The notes under the pieces: generated by a model
What the model was told of the DNA's origin: nothing
Database searches by the model: none
The model's input: the letters and a program-made list of their open reading frames with translations, nothing else
Translations under genes and position numbers: made by a program
Part shown: piece after piece, positions 35,980 to 45,000 of the stretch
Layout: every line of letters starts with the position of its first letter
How positions within the stretch are numbered: the first letter of the stretch is position 1
Source of the DNA: DMER01 sp003451645
Lineage (GTDB): Bacteria; Pseudomonadota; Alphaproteobacteria; Micropepsales; Micropepsaceae
Length of the DNA: 64,000 bases
Reading direction: 5' to 3'
NCBI GenBank assembly: GCA_031976175.1
Contig: DALYLR010000003.1
Span: forward strand, 62,001 to 126,000

Positions 35980-37152
35980 CTACTTGCTGAGCAGGCAACC
36001 GCGGTCGATGTCGCTCACGCGGGTGACGCCGGTCAGGGCCATCGCGACCTTCATTTCCTTTTTGAAATTGGTCAGCACGGCCTCAACCCCCTTCTGACCC
36101 CGCGCTGCAACAGGGAAGACCCACGCACGGCCGATCAGGCCCGCATCGGCGCCACTCGCCACCGCTTTGACCACGTCCAGGCCGTTGCGGATCCCGCCAT
36201 CGACCAGGATCTTGGTCCGGCCGCCAACTGCATCCCGGATCCGTGGCAAAGCGTGGAGTGTCGGCTCCACCCCGTCCAATTGCCGTCCGCCATGGTTGGA
36301 GACCACTATCCCGTCTGCGCCGATGGAGGACACGGCCGCGCGCGCATCCTCAGGGTCAAGGATGCCCTTGAGCACAATGGGGCCCGACCAGTTTTGGCGG
36401 ACCCATTCGAGCGACCTCCAGGTCACGGTGGGATCGAACTGGCTATCGATCCATTGGCGAAACTCGGCAAGGCCAGCACCGCCATCAAGCGCGCCCTTGA
36501 GATTGCCAAAGGACAGCGGCCGCCCGCCGAGCGCCACATCAAACAGCCAGCGTGTGTGTAGGGGATATTGCAGGCCTGCCCAGAGTTTTTTGTGGAGCGG
36601 CAGATCGGCCACCATCATGCCATTGCGTGGATCGCGGTAGCGCGCACCAACCACGGCCAAGTCCACGGTGAAAACCAGGACCGGCACGCCTGCTTCTTTA
36701 GCGCGATCAAGGACCGATTTCGCAAAGCCGCGATCCTTCATCAGATAGAGCTGAAACCAGAACGGCGCCTTGGTGTGCGCGCGGATTTCCTCCATCGGGC
36801 AGATGCCGACGGTCGAAAGCGTGAAGGGCAGATTGTGGGCTTCAGCCGCCTTGGCGGCCTGCACCTCCGCCCGTTTGCGCATCATGCCCGCAAGGCCAAC
36901 CGGCGCAAGGATCAGCGGCATCGCCATCTTCTGCCCGAAAAGCTCCGTACTCGTATCGATCTTCGAGACGTCGACCATGACGCGCTGACGCAGGCGGGCG
37001 TTGCGAAACGCCTTAACATTTTCTTTGAGTGTCAGCTCGTCATAGGCCCCGCCATCGAGATAATCGAAGAGCTGGCGTGGCAGACGGCGGCGGGCGAGCT
37101 CGCGGTAGTCGGAGATCGTGACGGGCGCGAGGAAGGAGGGTGAGTCGGTCAT
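35980..37152 (-). CDS. lldD: FMN-dependent L-lactate/2-hydroxyacid dehydrogenase
   Basis: A 390-residue TIM-barrel flavoprotein. Key blocks are FDYLDGGAYDE near the start, MPLILAPVGLAGMM, FQLYLMKDRG, FTVDLAVVGARYRD, the active-site IVVSNHGGRQLDG and the FMN phosphate motif LVDGGIRNGLDVVKAV with AGLIGRAWVF. Length fits LldD (about 396), and it oxidises L-lactate or a similar 2-hydroxyacid to the keto acid, delivering electrons to the respiratory chain. The VDLAVVGARYRD loop is LldD-like. No lactate permease or regulator is adjacent, so the substrate is inferred. Its stop is 6 bp from that of the TPR gene. Confidence 0.87.
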   Translation of the reverse strand: MTDSPSFLAPVTISDYRELARRRLPRQLFDYLDGGAYDELTLKENVKAFRNARLRQRVMVDVSKIDTSTELFGQKMAMPLILAPVGLAGMMRKRAEVQAAKAAEAHNLPFTLSTVGICPMEEIRAHTKAPFWFQLYLMKDRGFAKSVLDRAKEAGVPVLVFTVDLAVVGARYRDPRNGMMVADLPLHKKLWAGLQYPLHTRWLFDVALGGRPLSFGNLKGALDGGAGLAEFRQWIDSQFDPTVTWRSLEWVRQNWSGPIVLKGILDPEDARAAVSSIGADGIVVSNHGGRQLDGVEPTLHALPRIRDAVGGRTKILVDGGIRNGLDVVKAVASGADAGLIGRAWVFPVAARGQKGVEAVLTNFKKEMKVAMALTGVTRVSDIDRGCLLSK

Positions 37153-37195
37153 GGGGGGAGATTAGCTTCTCATGCGGCATTTGAAGACAGAAAAG

Positions 37196-37401
37196 TTGCA
37201 CGCCAAGAACGCCAAAGGGCCTGCGCTTCTATCTTCCCGGGGCGCGGCATTTGACACGCCCCAGAATGACGAGCGAAGGGAATAAAAAAAGGGGTTGCAC
37301 GCAAAGGCGCAAAGAAGAAAGGCAAGACGCGAAGAAGAGAACAGCCGCTAAGCGGCAGAGTCGCCCCTTCGCGCCTTCTCTTCACTTTGCGCCTTTGCGT
37401 G
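37196..37401. repeat. REP/MITE-like palindromic element
   Basis: A perfect 17-bp inverted repeat, CACGCAAAGGCGCAAAG (37298-37314) and its complement (37385-37401), flanks 70 bp that hold further imperfect complementary segments (AGACGCGAAGAAGAG and CTTCGCGCCTTCTC). A partial copy, TTGCACGCCAAGAACGCCAAAGG, lies about 100 bp to the left (from 37195). Elements with this wording are dispersed in several proteobacterial genomes, as far as I remember. It fills the 319-bp gap between lldD and the NmrA-like gene; the rest of that gap shows no gene. Confidence 0.75.
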
Positions 37402-37471
37402 AAATCAGCACGCCAGGCGAGTCTGGATGGCCGGCTCAGCCTTCGGCTGCCCGGCCACGACGCGGCGAGGA

Positions 37472-38368
37472 TTAGGCGTTGCGCAAGAACGCTTCGAAGG
37501 TTTTCGGTTTGACCGCCGGATAGAGATGGTTGTGCGTGTCGCGGACCCTGCCCGCCGCGCTAATGATCAGGCGGTGGTACATCAACGCGATCCAGTGGTT
37601 GGGATCGTGCGGGTGCGCCGCCTGGCGTTTGGCGATTTCGGCGTCAAGCGCTTCGGCCGAGCCCCAGCTTTGCAGTGCGATCTTGCGGCCCAACACGCGG
37701 CTGGCCGTCTCCGCGATTTCGCGCGGGGTGATCGTCTGCCCGACGATCCGGAAGTCGCCGGTGGGCGATTTCGGGTCCAGCGCCGCGCGCGCGACATAGG
37801 CCGCCACATCGTCCGTATGCGTTAGGTCGATGGGGCCGTCCGCATCGCCCCAATGGCGGAACACGCCGTTCTCGAAATCCGCCATGCCCATGAAGGGCGA
37901 GGTCATGGTTTCCATAAAGCCGCCATTGACAGTGTTGGTTTGGGGCAAGCCCGTTTCCGCGATTGCGGCGTCCGCCCGGGCCCGCAGGTTGAGAAATGGG
38001 TGCTCGTCCGCGGTTAGATGTTTGTATGTGGCCGCGAAGTCGGATGGGAACATGCGCCATGCGCCATTGGCTTTGGCGGCTTTGGCCAAGCGCAATTGTC
38101 CGTCGAGGATCGTTTCGGGCCCGCCCTGCACCGCGCTAATCACGACGCCAACGCCATCTGTAGCGCGCAAAAGTGAGGCTTCGTCGTCCAGATCACCAGC
38201 GGCGATGATCGCGCCCCGTGTGGTCAAAGCCTTGAGGCTCTCGGCTTTGGGGTGCGTAGAACCGCCGCGGAGAAGCAGTCTAACCGTTGCGCCGAGGCCT
38301 TGTGCCTCCTGTGCAATCTTGCGGCCGAGCCAGCCGGTCGCACCGGCAATCAGTATTGTTTGGGTCAT
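37472..38368 (-). CDS. NmrA-like NAD(P)-binding oxidoreductase
   Basis: A 298-residue atypical short-chain dehydrogenase. The N-terminal ILIAGATGWLGRKIA is the GxxGxxG Rossmann motif of NmrA/isoflavone-reductase-like proteins, followed by an Arg (LLLRGGS) that favours NADP. FPSDFAATY fits the NmrA pattern and no YxxxK catalytic pair is evident, so it may sense or reduce aromatic-type substrates. ATG 38368 has AAGGAAGT upstream. It is co-transcribed with the pirin gene, 28 bp downstream of it. Confidence 0.83.
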   Translation of the reverse strand: MTQTILIAGATGWLGRKIAQEAQGLGATVRLLLRGGSTHPKAESLKALTTRGAIIAAGDLDDEASLLRATDGVGVVISAVQGGPETILDGQLRLAKAAKANGAWRMFPSDFAATYKHLTADEHPFLNLRARADAAIAETGLPQTNTVNGGFMETMTSPFMGMADFENGVFRHWGDADGPIDLTHTDDVAAYVARAALDPKSPTGDFRIVGQTITPREIAETASRVLGRKIALQSWGSAEALDAEIAKRQAAHPHDPNHWIALMYHRLIISAAGRVRDTHNHLYPAVKPKTFEAFLRNA

Positions 38369-38396
38369 TGGGTACTTCCTTTGTCGCGGTTTCAAA

Positions 38397-39239
38397 TCAG
38401 GCGATGGGTGAGAGGCGGCCCATGTGGCCGAGGCGGAAATCATCCATCATGCGTTGCAGATGTTCGCGGCTTTCCGCGATAAACGGGCCTTGAGCTACGA
38501 CGGGTTCGCGCAAAGGCTCGCCCGCAAAGAGGATCACCCGCGCGCCATCCGGCCCAGCGATCAAGTCCCAAACGCCGCCCTCCGTCTCTGAGCGAACGAC
38601 CTGGCCCGCGAAGGCCGTTTGCGCGCCGAACTCCAGAGCGCCCGACATGACAAAGACGAAGGCGTTCTCTGTGGCCGAAAGGTCTTGCGTGAACTTTGCG
38701 CCAGGCTCCAGCGCCACATCGATCATACGCACAGGCGTGGGCGGATTGAGCGGCGAGGGTTTGCCGCCGCTTTCGCCCAAGAGAACGCGCGCCGCCGCGC
38801 CATGGGATTTGACGACCGGCACATCCTCCGCATGCAGATGAAGATAACCCGGCGCCATACGTTTTTTGGCGATAGCGAGGTTGACGAAAATCTGAAGTCC
38901 CAGAGCGGTCTTGCCCTGCTCCAAGGGCACTTCCTCGTGCATCACGCCGGAACCCGCCGTTGTCCAGTGCAGGCTGCCCGGCCGGATGGTCAGATCGTGG
39001 CCCAAGCTGTCGCGGTTGCGGAAGCCCGTGGGGCTTTCTGGAAGGATGTAAGTCAGGGCCGAGAACCCAGCATGGGGGTGCGGAGGAAAAATCGGACGGT
39101 CCATCGCGAACACGTCAATGTTCAAAAAGGGGTCCATGCCGCCGCCAGTCAGAGCCGCCGATACGGCTTGGACGTGGAAGCCCGGTGGGCCTGGACGCTG
39201 CACAGCGTCGGCAATGGTGTGGATGCTTCGGTTGGTCAT
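38397..39239 (-). CDS. Pirin-family bicupin
   Basis: A 280-residue bicupin. Metal-binding residues of the first cupin are HPHAG (two His), then a His-x-Glu in VMHEEV; the second cupin lacks the metal set, as is usual. Members include quercetin 2,3-dioxygenases (E. coli YhhW) and redox-linked regulators. ATG 39239 follows GGGAGC. Pirin plus NmrA opposite a LysR gene suggests a small operon switched on by a phenolic or electrophilic signal; that is inference. Confidence 0.85.
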   Translation of the reverse strand: MTNRSIHTIADAVQRPGPPGFHVQAVSAALTGGGMDPFLNIDVFAMDRPIFPPHPHAGFSALTYILPESPTGFRNRDSLGHDLTIRPGSLHWTTAGSGVMHEEVPLEQGKTALGLQIFVNLAIAKKRMAPGYLHLHAEDVPVVKSHGAAARVLLGESGGKPSPLNPPTPVRMIDVALEPGAKFTQDLSATENAFVFVMSGALEFGAQTAFAGQVVRSETEGGVWDLIAGPDGARVILFAGEPLREPVVAQGPFIAESREHLQRMMDDFRLGHMGRLSPIA

Positions 39240-39315
39240 GTTTGCGGCTCCCGTTGTTGATGGACGCAAGATGGCCTAGTTCTATTTCTTGCATAAGCGG
39301 GACGTTTTTGGTTTT

Positions 39316-39337
39316 ATTATCCTGATTTTAGGACAAT
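39316..39337. promoter_or_regulatory. Inverted repeat overlapping the LysR ribosome site
   Basis: ATTATCCT-N6-AGGACAAT (one mismatch) ends 4 bp before the LysR start codon, and its right arm contains the AGGA ribosome site. A LysR dimer bound here would repress its own gene while leaving the divergent pirin promoter open. Confidence 0.5.
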
Positions 39338-39341
39338 CATC

Positions 39342-40223
39342 ATGGATTTAGAGTCCCTCCGTGATTTCCTCGCCGTCGTGCATGAAGGCTCCTTCGTGGG
39401 CGCGGCCAAGTTCAGGCGGACGCCGAAATCGACGGTATCCAAGCGGGTGCAGGATTTGGAGGCATCGTTGGGGGTGCGCCTGCTTGAGCGCACCACAAGG
39501 GCGCTGCGTCTGACGCCAGAGGGGCAGTTGCTGGTTGAGCGCGGTCAGCGCATTGCCGAGGAAGCGGACGCTGTCACCGCGCTGTTCCAGGACCGGGCAG
39601 GTGCACCAAAGGGCTTGCTTCGGGTGTCGTGTCCGCAATTGTTCGGGCAGTTATTCATGGGGCAGATCGCAGCCAATTTGCTGGCACAGCACAATGACCT
39701 GAGACTTGAAGTTCAGTTTCGTGACGGCCCTGTCGACTTGATCGAAGAGGGGTTGGATTGCGCGATCCGGCTCGGCGAATTGGAGACGTCCACGCTCATT
39801 GCGCGACGGTTTGCGCAAGCAACGAATATCTTGGCGGCGGCACCGGCAATAGCGACGGGGCTAAGACGGCTTGATGAGCTGGACCGTGTGCGGACGATTA
39901 GCTACCTGTCACAGGGCGGGGCTCCGGGCTGGCGCCTCTTTGGGCCGGAAGGCGCATTGTCCTTGCCGCTGAGACCACAGCTTCAGATCGGCGGCATGCT
40001 GGCGCTGAAGGCGGCCTGCGTGGCGGGGGCAGGCGTCGCGATGCTGCCGGCATTTGTCATCGCCAAAGAGCTTGCGGATCGGTCCTTGGTTCATGTGCTG
40101 CCAGACTATGTCGGCCCCTCGCCGGCGTTGAGCCTGGTCTATCCCAGCAACCGTCATCTGTCGCCGCGTGTTCGCGCCTTGTCCGACTGCGTCGCGGCAG
40201 CGTTTCCGGGCGGACGGATTTGA
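39342..40223 (+). CDS. LysR-family transcriptional regulator
   Basis: A 293-residue regulator. The winged helix (1-62) reads LESLRDFLAVVHEGSFVGAA, then KSTVSKRVQDLEASLGVRLLERTTR. A linker helix and the two-lobed effector domain (about 90-290) follow. Divergent orientation over 102 bp from pirin-NmrA points to that operon as target. The HTH resembles the CrgA/AaeR subgroup that governs aromatic or quinone responses, a general similarity only. Confidence 0.88.
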   Translation: MDLESLRDFLAVVHEGSFVGAAKFRRTPKSTVSKRVQDLEASLGVRLLERTTRALRLTPEGQLLVERGQRIAEEADAVTALFQDRAGAPKGLLRVSCPQLFGQLFMGQIAANLLAQHNDLRLEVQFRDGPVDLIEEGLDCAIRLGELETSTLIARRFAQATNILAAAPAIATGLRRLDELDRVRTISYLSQGGAPGWRLFGPEGALSLPLRPQLQIGGMLALKAACVAGAGVAMLPAFVIAKELADRSLVHVLPDYVGPSPALSLVYPSNRHLSPRVRALSDCVAAAFPGGRI

Positions 40224-40306
40224 CATCCTCAAGCGAATTGAGACGAGAAACTCGGATTGGTCATTGAGATTTAGCTCAGTGCGGGCACTTCTCGTATGAG
40301 CAGAGT

Positions 40307-41056
40307 TCAGCTTGCCCGTTGAAGCCGGACCCACATTAGCAAGACCAGTGTCACAGCCAAGCCCAAAGCGGCCGCGGCAACGACAGGGTACGGCCCACGG
40401 TTGAAGGAACCAACAGAAATAGCAATCAAAGCCCAGATCACCGCGCCAGTGTAGACAGGGCTTGCGGTCGTCCACGTGATGTAAGCAGCGACCAGCCCCG
40501 CCACGCCCAACATGAGAAGGGTCCAGGTCTCAACATCCAGGCCAAAGCGGTTAAAGCCATAGGATGGCAAGACCTCCGACGCATTGGCGAAGAGTGCGAC
40601 CGACACCCATCCGCAATAGAGCGACAGCGGCACGACCACGCAGAGATATTTGCTCCAGCTCATCGCTGCGGTCCCGGCCGTGACAGTGAGAAGCGTTGAG
40701 GCGAGGCCTGCAAACATCACGACGATCAGCGGGATGGTGAAGATCACCGGGCCCCAGGCGGCAGCGAACAACCACCCAACGCAGGCCGCGAAGACCGGCA
40801 CCGTCGCCCATCCGATCACATGGGACACGGGATCGCGCATACCCTCTGGGCTGAACAGCCACAGCGCATAGATCACACAGCCGATATAGATCGGCGCCCA
40901 AATGATGAAGGCATACCCTGCGGGCTCAATGGGCGTCGGCTCTGCTTGCGGCATCGGGCCTTGCGCGGACTGAAAGCCGCTCGAGAACAAATAGACGGTG
41001 GCCGCGATCTGGCCAATGGCAAGGATCAGGTTCACAGCCGCGCGCAACAGGTCCAT
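40307..41056 (-). CDS. TspO/MBR-like tryptophan-rich membrane protein
   Basis: A 249-residue, seven-TM protein. YAFIIWAPIYIGCVIYALW and the later WVSVALFANASEVL blocks match the group of enlarged TspO-like proteins found in bacteria and plants. Length exceeds the 150-160 residues of canonical TspO, as in that subgroup. Ligand unknown. It lies alone between two oppositely oriented genes. Confidence 0.65.
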   Translation of the reverse strand: MDLLRAAVNLILAIGQIAATVYLFSSGFQSAQGPMPQAEPTPIEPAGYAFIIWAPIYIGCVIYALWLFSPEGMRDPVSHVIGWATVPVFAACVGWLFAAAWGPVIFTIPLIVVMFAGLASTLLTVTAGTAAMSWSKYLCVVVPLSLYCGWVSVALFANASEVLPSYGFNRFGLDVETWTLLMLGVAGLVAAYITWTTASPVYTGAVIWALIAISVGSFNRGPYPVVAAAALGLAVTLVLLMWVRLQRAS

Positions 41057-41188
41057 GGATGCCCCTAGATTTCTAATGTTACGTGCAACTTAGCTGGGCA
41101 GATTGGTCCGCTCCCATGTTGCATCTGCGAAGCGGTCCGGGCATGGTGCCAGTCATTCCTATCAACGTTGCTTTGAGGAAGCTGCCCC

Positions 41189-42316
41189 ATGCCCGTTCTG
41201 ACCTTTCTGACCACCACGCATTTCGACTTTGGCGCCGTCAAGGTCTTGGGACCGGAATTGGCCAAGCTCGGCGTCAAGCGGCCCTTGATCGTGACCGACA
41301 AAGGCGTGGTCGCGGCAGGCCTGATCGATCAGGTGCTCAACCCCATTCAGCCCAAGCCCAATTGGCCGGTCTTTGACGACACGCCCGGCAATCCCACCGA
41401 AGAGGCGACGTTGCGCGCGCTCACCCTCTATCAGGAGGCGGAGTGTGATGGCGTCGTGTGCGTCGGCGGCGGATCGTCGATGGATCTGGGCAAAGCAGTG
41501 GCGCTGCTCGCCGTGTCCGGCCAGCCGCTCGCGCAATATGACCCGCTCAAAGGGGGCGGGAAGCTGATCAAGGGCATTGCGCCGGTGGTGGCGATCCCTA
41601 CCACAGCGGGCACAGGCAGCGAGGTCAGTGTGGGCTTTGTCATCATCATGAATGACGGACGCAAGCTCACCTTTGCCCATCCAACCATCATCCCCAAGCT
41701 CGCGATCTGCGACCCGGAATTGACCATGGGCCTGCCGCCCATGCTGACCGCGGCCACGGGCATGGATGCAATGACGCATTGCATCGAGGCCGTGCTGACC
41801 CCATCGGTCAATCCGCCTGCGGAGGGCATCGGGTTCGACGGGCTGTGGCGCGCCTGGCGCAACATCCGCAAGGCGGTCGAGAACGGCCAGGACCGGGATG
41901 CGCGCTGGCACATGATGATGGCCTCAACCGAAGGGGCGATGGCCTTTGTGAAGGGCCTGGGCGCGGTCCATGCCATGAGCCATGCGGCCGGGCGTCTTTC
42001 CGATCTCAAGCTGCACCATGGCACGTTGAATGCCGTGATCCTACCCAGCGTTTTGCGCTTCCATGACGGTCATGCGGCAGAGAAATATGAGCGTCTGCGC
42101 GCGGTCATGGGGCTTAGTGCCAATGCCGACCTCGCCAAGGCGATCGAGGAGCTCAATGCCGCGATCGGCCTGCCTTCGGGCTTGAGCAAAATGGGCCTGA
42201 AGACGGACCATATTCCCGGCATGATCCCCTATGCGATGAGCGATCTCGCCCATTTCGGCAATCCGCGCAAACCGGCGGCTGAGGACTACACGGCCCTGTT
42301 CCAGGCGGCGCTGTGA
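41189..42316 (+). CDS. Iron-containing alcohol dehydrogenase
   Basis: A 375-residue group III alcohol dehydrogenase. NAD-binding GGGSSMDLGKAVA and PTTAGTGSEVS are present. Metal ligands can be assigned to the Asp near LAICDPELTM, the His in MTHCIEA, the His in AMSHAAG and the His in LKLHHGTLNAV. The start ATG has AGGAAG upstream. Oxidises an alcohol to the aldehyde or the reverse; the substrate is not predictable from the sequence. Upstream 41057-41188 is an ordinary promoter spacer. Confidence 0.88.
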   Translation: MPVLTFLTTTHFDFGAVKVLGPELAKLGVKRPLIVTDKGVVAAGLIDQVLNPIQPKPNWPVFDDTPGNPTEEATLRALTLYQEAECDGVVCVGGGSSMDLGKAVALLAVSGQPLAQYDPLKGGGKLIKGIAPVVAIPTTAGTGSEVSVGFVIIMNDGRKLTFAHPTIIPKLAICDPELTMGLPPMLTAATGMDAMTHCIEAVLTPSVNPPAEGIGFDGLWRAWRNIRKAVENGQDRDARWHMMMASTEGAMAFVKGLGAVHAMSHAAGRLSDLKLHHGTLNAVILPSVLRFHDGHAAEKYERLRAVMGLSANADLAKAIEELNAAIGLPSGLSKMGLKTDHIPGMIPYAMSDLAHFGNPRKPAAEDYTALFQAAL

Positions 42317-42375
42317 GCTGCACCTTGGGCAAAAAGGGGCTTTCCCTTTCCTTGCGCGCGGATTAAACAGGCGTC

Positions 42376-42648
42376 ATGGCAAAAGAAGAAATGGTTGAAT
42401 TTGAGGGCCTCGTGACCGAGGTCCTGCCGGATGCCCGCTTCCGGGTGAAGCTCGACGCGGGACCAACGATCATCGCGTATACGGCGGGCAAGATGAAAAA
42501 GAACCGGATCAAGACGCTCGCCGGTGACCGCGTCACCGTCGAGATGTCGCCTTATGATCTGGAAAAAGGGCGGCTGATCTTCCGGCACAAGGACGCCAAG
42601 GCTCCTCCCCCGCCGCCGCCTTCACAGCGTCCGAATTTCAGGCGCTAA
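42376..42648 (+). CDS. infA: Translation initiation factor IF-1 with proline-rich tail
   Basis: A 90-residue protein. Residues 1-72 are a standard S1/OB-fold IF-1 (MAKEEMVEFEGLVTEVLPDA, then KMKKNRIKTLAGDRVTVEMS), which binds the 30S A-site. Residues 74-90 are an unusual tail with six consecutive prolines and basic residues. Most bacterial IF-1 stop near residue 72. Whether this is the only infA copy cannot be judged from one window. Convergent with the S9 peptidase gene. Confidence 0.93.
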   Translation: MAKEEMVEFEGLVTEVLPDARFRVKLDAGPTIIAYTAGKMKKNRIKTLAGDRVTVEMSPYDLEKGRLIFRHKDAKAPPPPPPSQRPNFRR

Positions 42649-42672
42649 GTCTAACACGAACCCCGCAATAGC

Positions 42673-42702
42673 GGCTGCGGCGCTTCACGTCATGCCGCAG
42701 CC
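42673..42702. terminator. Bidirectional hairpin between infA and the S9 peptidase
   Basis: GGCTGCGGC (42673-42681) pairs with GCCGCAGCC (42694-42702) around a 12-nt loop, midway in the 69-bp convergent gap. No T-tract is present, so intrinsic termination is uncertain. Confidence 0.45.
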
Positions 42703-42717
42703 CATCGTGCATCGCCA

Positions 42718-44745
42718 TCAAGGCGGATTGTGCTTCACCAGGAAATCGCGCATCGCCTGGATCGTCCGGGTGCGGGTTTGCGGGAAGGACATGTAGTGAT
42801 CCTCCTGCTCCAGAACGACATATTCGTGCACCTTGCCTGCGGCCTGCAAGGCATCGCGCATGATCTCGCTCTGCTTGATGGGCACAGTCGTGTCCAGGCG
42901 CCCATGGATCAGCAGGATCGGCGCTTTGACATTCGCCACTTGTTTAGACGGCGAGACCGCCTCGACACCGGCACGATCCGTTTCTGGATTGCCGATATAG
43001 TACTTCCAGTAGAGGACCGAGGTGTCCACATCGCGTGCGCCCGGCGCATCGACATAACGCAGCATCTCAACCAGGTCGAACACGCCAGCACCTGCCACCA
43101 CACAGCGATAGAGATCGGGTGTGAGCGTCGCGCCCGCGCCAGCCGCATAACCGCCATAGGACCAGCCCAGGATACAGACGCGCTTGGGATCGATGATGCC
43201 TTGCGCAACGGCGTATTTGACCGCGTCGCTCACATCATCCTGCATCAGCTTGCCCCATTGCTTGGCGCCCGCCTCGTCCCACTCCAAGCCAAAGCCTGCG
43301 GACCCGCGGAATTGCGGCTGGATCACCACATAACCGGCATTCGCAAGCGACTGAGAGAACCAGTCAAAGTCGCCAAAGTCGCGCGCGCGCGGGCCACCGT
43401 GCGGCATGACATTCGCTGCCAGATTCTTGCCGTTGGGATTGGCCGCCGGCATCGTGATGTAGGCTGGGATTTGCGTTCCATCGCGCGCGGAGTAAATGAC
43501 CCAACGCGCCGGCACCACATTGGCCGCCTTCACTGCCGGATATTGGAAGCCAATCGTTTTGGCATCCATGGAGTTCAGATCGAGGAAGAGAAACTCCCCG
43601 CTCGGCGATTGCGGTCCCTCGAGATAAAGGATGTGCTTTTTCAAATCGTCGCTGGATGAGCGGACCGAAACACGATCGCCGGGGAAGCTTTCCTTGATCG
43701 TATTCTTCAGCTGCTGCCAATCGGGTTCGAAATAGACCGTCTCCGGGAATTCCCGCGCGATGCCTGCGCCAATCACGCGGCCGTTGCGCAATGTCACCAA
43801 GCCGCCCGCATCAAAGCGCGGGTCCTGTAGCTTGGTGGCCTCAAGCTGCCGGGTCTTCAGGTCAAACAGCGCAATGCGGTTGGTGCCCTTGCCCGATATG
43901 AAGACATAGACCTTGTCCGGGTCGGCGCCAAAGCCGCCAAAGGACCAGAACTCGCTACGGCGGCCCGCGGCACGCTCCCGGTTGTCTTCGTCCGTGTAAT
44001 TGCGGACACGGCCGGAATAGACGGGCACCCACTCATCACTGCCCGAAAGGCGGGCATGCACGGTCGCGTTGCTCGAATTACCGTCCAGGCGAAGGCGCGC
44101 TTTGCCTTCCCGGTCGACCCGAAAGCCAAAGGTGTCGGATGTGCCCGGCTCCACGATACGGCCGCGGCCGGTTTTGACATTCACCGCATAAAGGTCCAGC
44201 GAGGACCGGGCGCGGGCGCCCGCACGCTGCCCTGCCGAGGTGAAGGTAGTCATCAGGATCGTGTCGGGCTCTGGCCCTTTGAGCGAGGTTATACCGCAGG
44301 ATTTGAACTGGATGTCCGCGTCAACAACAAAGCCCATCATCATCACGGACTCTTTGCCGTCCGCGCTGACTGAGAGAAGGCCGCAATCCTGCACCGATGT
44401 CCCGCCACGCGTGCTGCCCAGAGAGCGTGCGGTGACAAAGAAGCGATCGTCGGAATACCAAACCACGCCCCCCAAGCTATACCGGCCACGATCATCGCGC
44501 CCCTCTGCCTTTGGGGCATTGGCGCCGCCAATCAAAGCGCGGGTTTTGGTATCGAGCACCGCCACGCGCTGGATGAGACCCTCATTCACGACCAACGCGA
44601 CTTTGTCGCCCGATGGCGAGAGGTCGGCGTCTTGGATCGCTGGCAGGGCGCCAAAGGCCTCTGGCGGCAGAGTTGCGGCCACTGCCATCGCGCTCATGGC
44701 GACAGACACAAGCCCGGCCAAAACCCGGCTGAAAATTCGCGTCAT
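42718..44745 (-). CDS. Exported S9 prolyl-oligopeptidase-family peptidase
   Basis: A 675-residue secreted acylaminoacyl-peptidase-like enzyme. A signal peptide (1-24) is followed by a seven-bladed propeller (about 30-400) and an alpha/beta-hydrolase domain. The nucleophile lies in GWSYGGYAAGAG, the Asp in HGRLDTTVPI and the His in EQEDHYMSFP. ATG 44745 has GGGGAG upstream; an ATG 15 codons earlier would bury the signal peptide. Likely a periplasmic dipeptidyl or acylaminoacyl peptidase. Unrelated in fold to the two trypsin-like proteases at 2-5 kb. Confidence 0.88.
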   Translation of the reverse strand: MTRIFSRVLAGLVSVAMSAMAVAATLPPEAFGALPAIQDADLSPSGDKVALVVNEGLIQRVAVLDTKTRALIGGANAPKAEGRDDRGRYSLGGVVWYSDDRFFVTARSLGSTRGGTSVQDCGLLSVSADGKESVMMMGFVVDADIQFKSCGITSLKGPEPDTILMTTFTSAGQRAGARARSSLDLYAVNVKTGRGRIVEPGTSDTFGFRVDREGKARLRLDGNSSNATVHARLSGSDEWVPVYSGRVRNYTDEDNRERAAGRRSEFWSFGGFGADPDKVYVFISGKGTNRIALFDLKTRQLEATKLQDPRFDAGGLVTLRNGRVIGAGIAREFPETVYFEPDWQQLKNTIKESFPGDRVSVRSSSDDLKKHILYLEGPQSPSGEFLFLDLNSMDAKTIGFQYPAVKAANVVPARWVIYSARDGTQIPAYITMPAANPNGKNLAANVMPHGGPRARDFGDFDWFSQSLANAGYVVIQPQFRGSAGFGLEWDEAGAKQWGKLMQDDVSDAVKYAVAQGIIDPKRVCILGWSYGGYAAGAGATLTPDLYRCVVAGAGVFDLVEMLRYVDAPGARDVDTSVLYWKYYIGNPETDRAGVEAVSPSKQVANVKAPILLIHGRLDTTVPIKQSEIMRDALQAAGKVHEYVVLEQEDHYMSFPQTRTRTIQAMRDFLVKHNPP

Positions 44746-45000
44746 CGTGGCTCCCCTTTTCCCCAACGCGCCGCACCTATCCCAACCCACGGCGGGCGTT
44801 CGCTTTGCTCGCTTAATAGAACCTTAAAACTCAGACTGTGGCAATTGGGTACTCCAGAGATAAGTTGTTAATCTCCGAAGGGGCAGAACCAACACAACCT
44901 TTAGTAGCGTTTTGTTATCGACCCTCGCTTAGGCAAGCCTTAAGAGGGGGCTGGCATAGTGGCGGCATGCCCTCCGCCTGCCGCACAAGGACATGCCTCG

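Noticed and set aside
44240..44827. A 195-codon plus-strand frame within the S9 peptidase gene
   Set aside because: Antisense of a complete enzyme with signal peptide and catalytic triad.
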